This document shows, in pieces, positions 4,525 through 8,457 of a stretch of DNA of 8,457 nt. The DNA lies in the NCBI GenBank assembly GCA_001643475.1, contig LXTK01000027.1, positions 559-9,015 of the forward strand. Direction: 5' to 3'. A model generated the notes under the pieces. That model did no database searches. It had not been told where the DNA came from and saw nothing but the letters and a program-made list of their open reading frames with translations. Within the stretch, counting starts at the first letter, position 1; each line of letters starts with the position of its first letter. The position numbers and the translations under genes were made by a program. Origin of the DNA: Proteobacteria bacterium SPGG2. GTDB taxonomy: Bacteria; Pseudomonadota; Gammaproteobacteria; Acidiferrobacterales; SPGG2.

Positions 4525-6066
4525 ATGCAACTTACGGCGACAGAAGTCAGCGATCTCATCAAGAAAAAGATCGAGAATTTCGACGTCGGCGTCGAAGCCC
4601 GCACCGAAGGCACGGTGGTGACGTTGACCGATGGTATTGCCCGAATCCATGGGCTGAGTGATGCCATGCAGGGTGAGATGATCGAGTTTCCGGGAAACAC
4701 CTTCGGGCTCGCCTTAAATCTTGAGCGCGACTCAGTCGGCGTGGTTATCCTCGGGGAGTACGGCCATATTTCGGAAGGCGACACGGTGCGTTGCACCGGC
4801 CGTATCTTGGAGGTGCCGATTGGTCGTGGGCTGCTTGGACGCGTGGTTGATTCCCTCGGACGACCCATAGACGGCAAAGGCCCAGTCGATGCCAGCGAGA
4901 TGTCGCCGATTGAAAAGGTGGCCCCCGGTGTTATCGAACGACAATCGGTGAGTCAGCCGGTACAAACTGGATTGAAGGCCATCGACTCCATGGTACCGAT
5001 CGGTCGTGGTCAACGCGAGTTGATTATTGGTGACCGCCAAACCGGAAAGACAGCGCTTGCGATCGACACCATCATCAATCAAAAGGGCACCGGGATTAAG
5101 TGTATCTACGTGGCCATTGGACAGAAGAACTCATCGGTGGTCACCGTGGTGCGCAAGCTCGAAGAACACGGCGCCATGGAACACACCATCGTTGTCGCGG
5201 CGACGGCGTCTGAATCGGCGGCCATGCAATACATCGCCCCCTACGCCGGTTGCGCCATGGGCGAGTATTTCCGCGACCTCGGTGAAGACGCGCTGATTAT
5301 TTATGATGATTTGACTAAACAGGCGTGGGCCTATCGCCAGGTGTCGTTGTTGTTGCGTCGTCCGCCTGGGCGTGAGGCCTATCCGGGCGACGTCTTCTAT
5401 CTTCACGCCCGTCTGTTGGAACGTGCCTCGCGCATTAACGAAGCCGAAGTAGAGCGAATCACTGGCGGCAAGATCAAAGGTCAAACGGGTTCATTGACCG
5501 CGTTGCCGATTATCGAAACCCAAGCCGGTGACGTGTCGGCCTTCGTGCCTACCAACGTGATCTCTATTACGGATGGTCAGATCTTTCTAGAGACGGACCT
5601 CTTCAACGCCAACATTCGACCCGCTATTAACGCCGGGCTGTCTGTGTCTCGCGTAGGTGGTGCGGCCCAGACCGGCATCATCAAGAAGCTTGGCGGTGGC
5701 GTACGTTTGGCGCTGGCGCAGTATCGGGAACTCGCCGCGTTCGCGCAGTTCGCATCGGATCTGGACGAGGCGACACGCAAACAGCTTGAGCGTGGCCAAC
5801 GCGTAATGGAAATCCTGAAGCAGCCTCAATATACACCCATGAGTGTGGCGCAACTGGCGGTTTCACTGTTTGCAGTGGACCGTGGCTACCTGGACGACAT
5901 CGATCTTGGCCAAGTGGGTGCGTTCGAGGCAGCCATGCAAGAATACATGAGCTCAAAGTATTCGAGCCTAATGGATAGCATCAACGCCACACCTGATTTC
6001 AATGAAGAAGTCGAGGCAAAGTTAAAAGAAGCGGTCGACCACTTCAAAACGAACGGTGCTTGGTAG
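4525..6066 (+). CDS. atpA: F1Fo ATP synthase subunit alpha
   Basis: A 513-aa subunit, identical in length to E. coli alpha. Three alpha alternate with three beta in the F1 head; alpha binds nucleotide without hydrolysing it and supplies an arginine to the catalytic sites. An N-terminal beta-barrel (about 1-95) is followed by the nucleotide domain with Walker A G-D-R-Q-T-G-K-T (169-176) and A-L-I-I-Y-D-D (256-262). The arginine finger is Arg376 in S-V-S-R-V-G-G. The helical C-terminal domain ends in G-A-W. AGGG (4514-4517) sits seven bases before the ATG. Residue 370 is Ala where the E. coli protein has Pro just before the G-x-S-V-S-R motif; this position is known to vary among lineages. atpG follows after 13 nt. 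Confidence 0.99.
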   Translation: MQLTATEVSDLIKKKIENFDVGVEARTEGTVVTLTDGIARIHGLSDAMQGEMIEFPGNTFGLALNLERDSVGVVILGEYGHISEGDTVRCTGRILEVPIGRGLLGRVVDSLGRPIDGKGPVDASEMSPIEKVAPGVIERQSVSQPVQTGLKAIDSMVPIGRGQRELIIGDRQTGKTALAIDTIINQKGTGIKCIYVAIGQKNSSVVTVVRKLEEHGAMEHTIVVAATASESAAMQYIAPYAGCAMGEYFRDLGEDALIIYDDLTKQAWAYRQVSLLLRRPPGREAYPGDVFYLHARLLERASRINEAEVERITGGKIKGQTGSLTALPIIETQAGDVSAFVPTNVISITDGQIFLETDLFNANIRPAINAGLSVSRVGGAAQTGIIKKLGGGVRLALAQYRELAAFAQFASDLDEATRKQLERGQRVMEILKQPQYTPMSVAQLAVSLFAVDRGYLDDIDLGQVGAFEAAMQEYMSSKYSSLMDSINATPDFNEEVEAKLKEAVDHFKTNGAW

Positions 6067-6079
6067 GCGCTAAAGAAAA

Positions 6080-6943
6080 ATGGCTGGTGCCAAAGAAATT
6101 CGAACCAAAATCGGGAGTATTCAAAATACTCAGAAGATCACGCGTGCCATGGAGATGGTGGCTGCCAGCAAAATGCGCAAGGCCAAGGACCGTATGCAGG
6201 CCGCGCGACCTTACGCGGAGAAAATGCGTAACGTGATTGCCCACGTGGCAGCGGCAAAGCCGGAATACAAGCACTCCTATCTACTTGCTCGCGATGACGT
6301 CAAGCGCGTCGGTTACATTGTGGTGTCCTCGGATCGCGGTCTGTGTGGTGGGCTCAACAGCAATCTCTTTCGTATGTTGGTTCGGGAAGTGGATGCGAAC
6401 CGATCAAACAATATCGACACGGATTTCTGCATCATCGGTAACAAGGGGGCATCCTTCTTTAGGCGATTCGGTGTCAATATTGTTGCCCAGGCCACTCATT
6501 TGGGTGACGCCCCTGCGATTGAGGATTTGATTGGAGCCGCCAAGGCCATGCTCGATGCTTACCGCGAGGAGCGCATCGATCGTTTGTATTTAGCGTATAA
6601 CCACTTCGTGAACACTATGACTCAGCGGCCATCAGTGGAACAGCTGCTCCCTAGGGAGCCATCGACAGCGGAGGAAGTGAAGCACTATTGGGATTACATC
6701 TACGAGCCGGACGCCAAGTTACTACTTGACCAGTTGATGAACCGTTATATCGAATCGTTGGTTTATCAAGGTGTCGTCGAAAACGGCGCCTGTGAGCAAG
6801 CGGCGCGGATGGTGGCCATGAAGTCTGCCTCCGATAACGCCGGTGAGCTTATTAGTGAATTGCAGCTGGTCTATAACAAGGCGCGCCAAGCGGCGATTAC
6901 CCAAGAGTTGTCGGAAATCGTCGCCGGGGCTGCCGCCGTTTAA
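6080..6943 (+). CDS. atpG: F1Fo ATP synthase subunit gamma
   Basis: A 287-aa central-shaft protein that rotates inside the alpha3beta3 head, the same length as E. coli gamma. The N-terminal helix has M-A-G-A-K-E-I-R-T-K-I and then T-Q-K-I-T-R-A-M-E-M-V-A-A-S-K (18-31), highly conserved. The Rossmann-like middle holds S-S-D-R-G-L-C-G-G-L-N (83-93). The C-terminal helix contains A-A-R-M-V-A-M-K and N-K-A-R-Q-A-A-I-T-Q-E-L and ends in A-G-A-A-A-V. Both shaft helices are intact. The upstream 13 nt (GCGCTAAAGAAAA) hold no good Shine-Dalgarno, suggesting coupled translation from atpA. It is followed by a 46-nt gap with nothing notable. Confidence 0.98.
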   Translation: MAGAKEIRTKIGSIQNTQKITRAMEMVAASKMRKAKDRMQAARPYAEKMRNVIAHVAAAKPEYKHSYLLARDDVKRVGYIVVSSDRGLCGGLNSNLFRMLVREVDANRSNNIDTDFCIIGNKGASFFRRFGVNIVAQATHLGDAPAIEDLIGAAKAMLDAYREERIDRLYLAYNHFVNTMTQRPSVEQLLPREPSTAEEVKHYWDYIYEPDAKLLLDQLMNRYIESLVYQGVVENGACEQAARMVAMKSASDNAGELISELQLVYNKARQAAITQELSEIVAGAAAV

Positions 6944-6989
6944 TTAAGTGATGCGAAGAAGCATAAATACGCAGTCGAGGTATTGACCC

Positions 6990-8366
6990 ATGAGTTCTGG
7001 AAACATTGTCGAAGTCATTGGTGCTGTTGTTGACGTGGAGTTTTCCCGCGATGCGGTACCGAAGATCTACGATGCATTGAAGGTGGAAGGCGGTTTAACC
7101 CTCGAAGTTCAGCAACAAATCGGTGACGGTGTCGTACGTACCATCGCCATGGGCTCCACCGATGGACTGACCCGCGGTGTAGGCGTAGAAAATAGCGGTG
7201 CCCCGATCTCCGTCCCAGTCGGACCGAAGACCTTAGGCCGTATCATGAACGTGTTGGGCGACCCCGTCGATGGTGCGGGCGATATCGGTGCCGAGGAACA
7301 TTGGCCCATTCACCGTGCAGCCCCGAGCTATACCGAGCAGGCAATCAGCGTCGAGATTCTTGAAACCGGTATTAAGGTTATCGACCTCATTTGTCCGTTC
7401 AACAAGGGCGGCAAAGTTGGGCTCTTCGGTGGCGCCGGTGTGGGCAAGACCGTGACACTGATGGAACTCATTCGAAACATCGCTCGCGAGCACAGTGGTT
7501 TCTCGGTATTCGCTGGTGTCGGCGAGCGTACCCGTGAGGGGAACGACTTCTACCACGAGATGAAAGACTCGAACGTGCTCGACCAAGTGGCGCTTGTCTA
7601 TGGTCAGATGAATGAACCACCGGGTAACCGGCTGCGCGTCGGGCTCAGTGGCCTGACGATGGCCGAGTATTTCCGTGATGAAGGTCGCGATGTGTTGCTG
7701 TTCATCGACAACATTTATCGCTACACCTTGGCGGGAACAGAATGTTCGGCGTTGTTAGGTCGTATGCCATCGGCGGTGGGCTACCAGCCGACACTCGCGG
7801 AAGAAATGGGTGTGCTCCAAGAGCGCATTACGTCGACCAAGACGGGTTCGATCACCTCCATACAAGCGGTCTACGTGCCTGCCGATGACTTGACTGACCC
7901 GTCGCCGGCGACGACGTTCGCTCACTTGGACGCGACTCTGGTGTTATCTCGTCAGGTGGCCGAGCTCGGCATTTACCCGGCGGTGGATCCACTGGATTCC
8001 ACGTCGCGGCAGCTCGACCCGCTCGTTGTTGGTCCTGAACACTACGAAGCGGCGCGGCAGGTCCAGGGTGTTCTGCAGCGCTACAAAGAATTGAAAGATA
8101 TCATCGCTATTCTCGGTATGGATGAACTTTCGGAAGACGACAAACTAGTAGTAGCTAGGGCACGAAAGATTCAGCGTTTCTTATCACAACCATTTTTCGT
8201 GGCTGAGGTCTTCACCGGTACCGCTGGTAAATATGTGCCCCTGAAGGACACGATTGCGGGCTTTAAATCGATTGCCGACGGTGAGATGGATCAGTATCCT
8301 GAGCAGGCGTTCTACATGGTGGGTTCCGTCGAAGAGGTCGTAGAGAAGGCTAAAACAGTTGCCTAA
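6990..8366 (+). CDS. atpD: F1Fo ATP synthase subunit beta (catalytic)
   Basis: A 458-aa catalytic subunit that makes ATP from ADP and phosphate. After the N-terminal barrel come Walker A G-G-A-G-V-G-K-T (147-154) with the catalytic lysine, the catalytic Glu179 in G-E-R-T-R-E-G-N-D, and Walker B L-L-F-I-D-N (236-241). The C-terminal domain has the DELSEDD segment (378-384) that contacts the rotor. GAGG (6977-6980) lies nine bases before the ATG. Residue 252 is Cys in G-T-E-C-S-A-L-L, where E. coli has Val; the motif around it is otherwise unchanged. Nothing suggests loss of function. atpC follows after 20 nt. Confidence 0.99.
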   Translation: MSSGNIVEVIGAVVDVEFSRDAVPKIYDALKVEGGLTLEVQQQIGDGVVRTIAMGSTDGLTRGVGVENSGAPISVPVGPKTLGRIMNVLGDPVDGAGDIGAEEHWPIHRAAPSYTEQAISVEILETGIKVIDLICPFNKGGKVGLFGGAGVGKTVTLMELIRNIAREHSGFSVFAGVGERTREGNDFYHEMKDSNVLDQVALVYGQMNEPPGNRLRVGLSGLTMAEYFRDEGRDVLLFIDNIYRYTLAGTECSALLGRMPSAVGYQPTLAEEMGVLQERITSTKTGSITSIQAVYVPADDLTDPSPATTFAHLDATLVLSRQVAELGIYPAVDPLDSTSRQLDPLVVGPEHYEAARQVQGVLQRYKELKDIIAILGMDELSEDDKLVVARARKIQRFLSQPFFVAEVFTGTAGKYVPLKDTIAGFKSIADGEMDQYPEQAFYMVGSVEEVVEKAKTVA

Positions 8367-8386
8367 AACCGCTCTAAGGAAACTAC

Positions 8387-8457
8387 ATGGCATCGACCAT
8401 TCACATTGACATCGTCAGCGCTGAGGCCGAAATCTTTTCTGGCCCGGCGGAGATGGT
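8387..8457 (+). CDS. atpC: F1Fo ATP synthase subunit epsilon, N-terminal part (3' end outside window)
   Basis: Only the first 23 codons are in the window. They read M-A-S-T-I-H-I-D-I-V-S-A-E-A-E-I-F-S-G-P, which fits the conserved opening of epsilon (H-x-D-x-V-S-A-E, then F-S-G). Epsilon sits at the foot of the gamma shaft and can inhibit ATP hydrolysis. TAAGGA (8375-8380) lies six bases before the ATG, a good ribosome-binding site. Its place right after atpD is the standard operon order. Confidence 0.94.
   Translation, partial: MASTIHIDIVSAEAEIFSGPAEM

Noticed and set aside
5851..5880. parS-like GTTTCAC fragment within atpA
   Set aside because: The palindromic second half is absent; it is ordinary coding sequence.
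1..8457. tRNA, rRNA, CRISPR array, defence or mobile genes
   Set aside because: None was seen; outside atpI and the region ahead of it the window is tightly packed with recognised housekeeping genes.

Overview
The window is a chromosomal segment from a gammaproteobacterium, close to the replication origin. It reads parA (3' end), parB, a small secreted Sel1-repeat gene, a damaged or rearranged atpI, then atpB-E-F-H-A-G-D and the first codons of atpC. All genes are on the + strand. The order parA-parB-atpIBEFHAGDC is the conserved origin-proximal arrangement of many gammaproteobacteria such as Pseudomonas. The subunit sequences agree: a is 280 aa, c 76, b 156, delta 177, alpha 513, gamma 287 and beta 458, nearly the same lengths as the E. 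coli subunits. The genus cannot be told from this sequence.

Positions 1-1211 hold the chromosome-segregation pair: the C-terminal third of the ParA ATPase and a complete ParB CTPase/DNA-binding protein. Positions 1272-1583 encode a 103-aa exported protein with a Sel1-like repeat, which is not a standard member of this neighbourhood. Positions 1584-1826 contain no gene. They hold three adjacent hairpins and then a strong sigma70-type promoter match (TTGACC-N18-TATACT), probably the main atp operon promoter.

The part least like the textbook operon is 1827-2336. The first transmembrane helix of AtpI can be read at 1827-1910. The rest of AtpI (LLGG motif onward) is read in the same frame from 2064 to 2336. 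The two are separated by 153 nt (51 codons) with two in-frame stops. Joined directly, the pieces give 118 residues, close to a normal AtpI. A 12-bp direct repeat lies inside the interruption and at its downstream junction.

From 2348 to the end, the genes for the F1Fo ATP synthase follow with gaps of 11-46 nt. All residues expected for proton transport and catalysis are visible: Arg214 in a, Asp58 in c, the Walker A loops of alpha and beta, the alpha Arg376 finger and the beta DELSEDD segment. The a, b and c subunits form the membrane motor; alpha, beta, gamma, delta and epsilon form the catalytic head, stalk and stator connection. The high copy number needed for c is matched by the strongest ribosome-binding region in the operon, in front of atpE. 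I found no evidence of a wholly new system; atpI is the point most worth checking.
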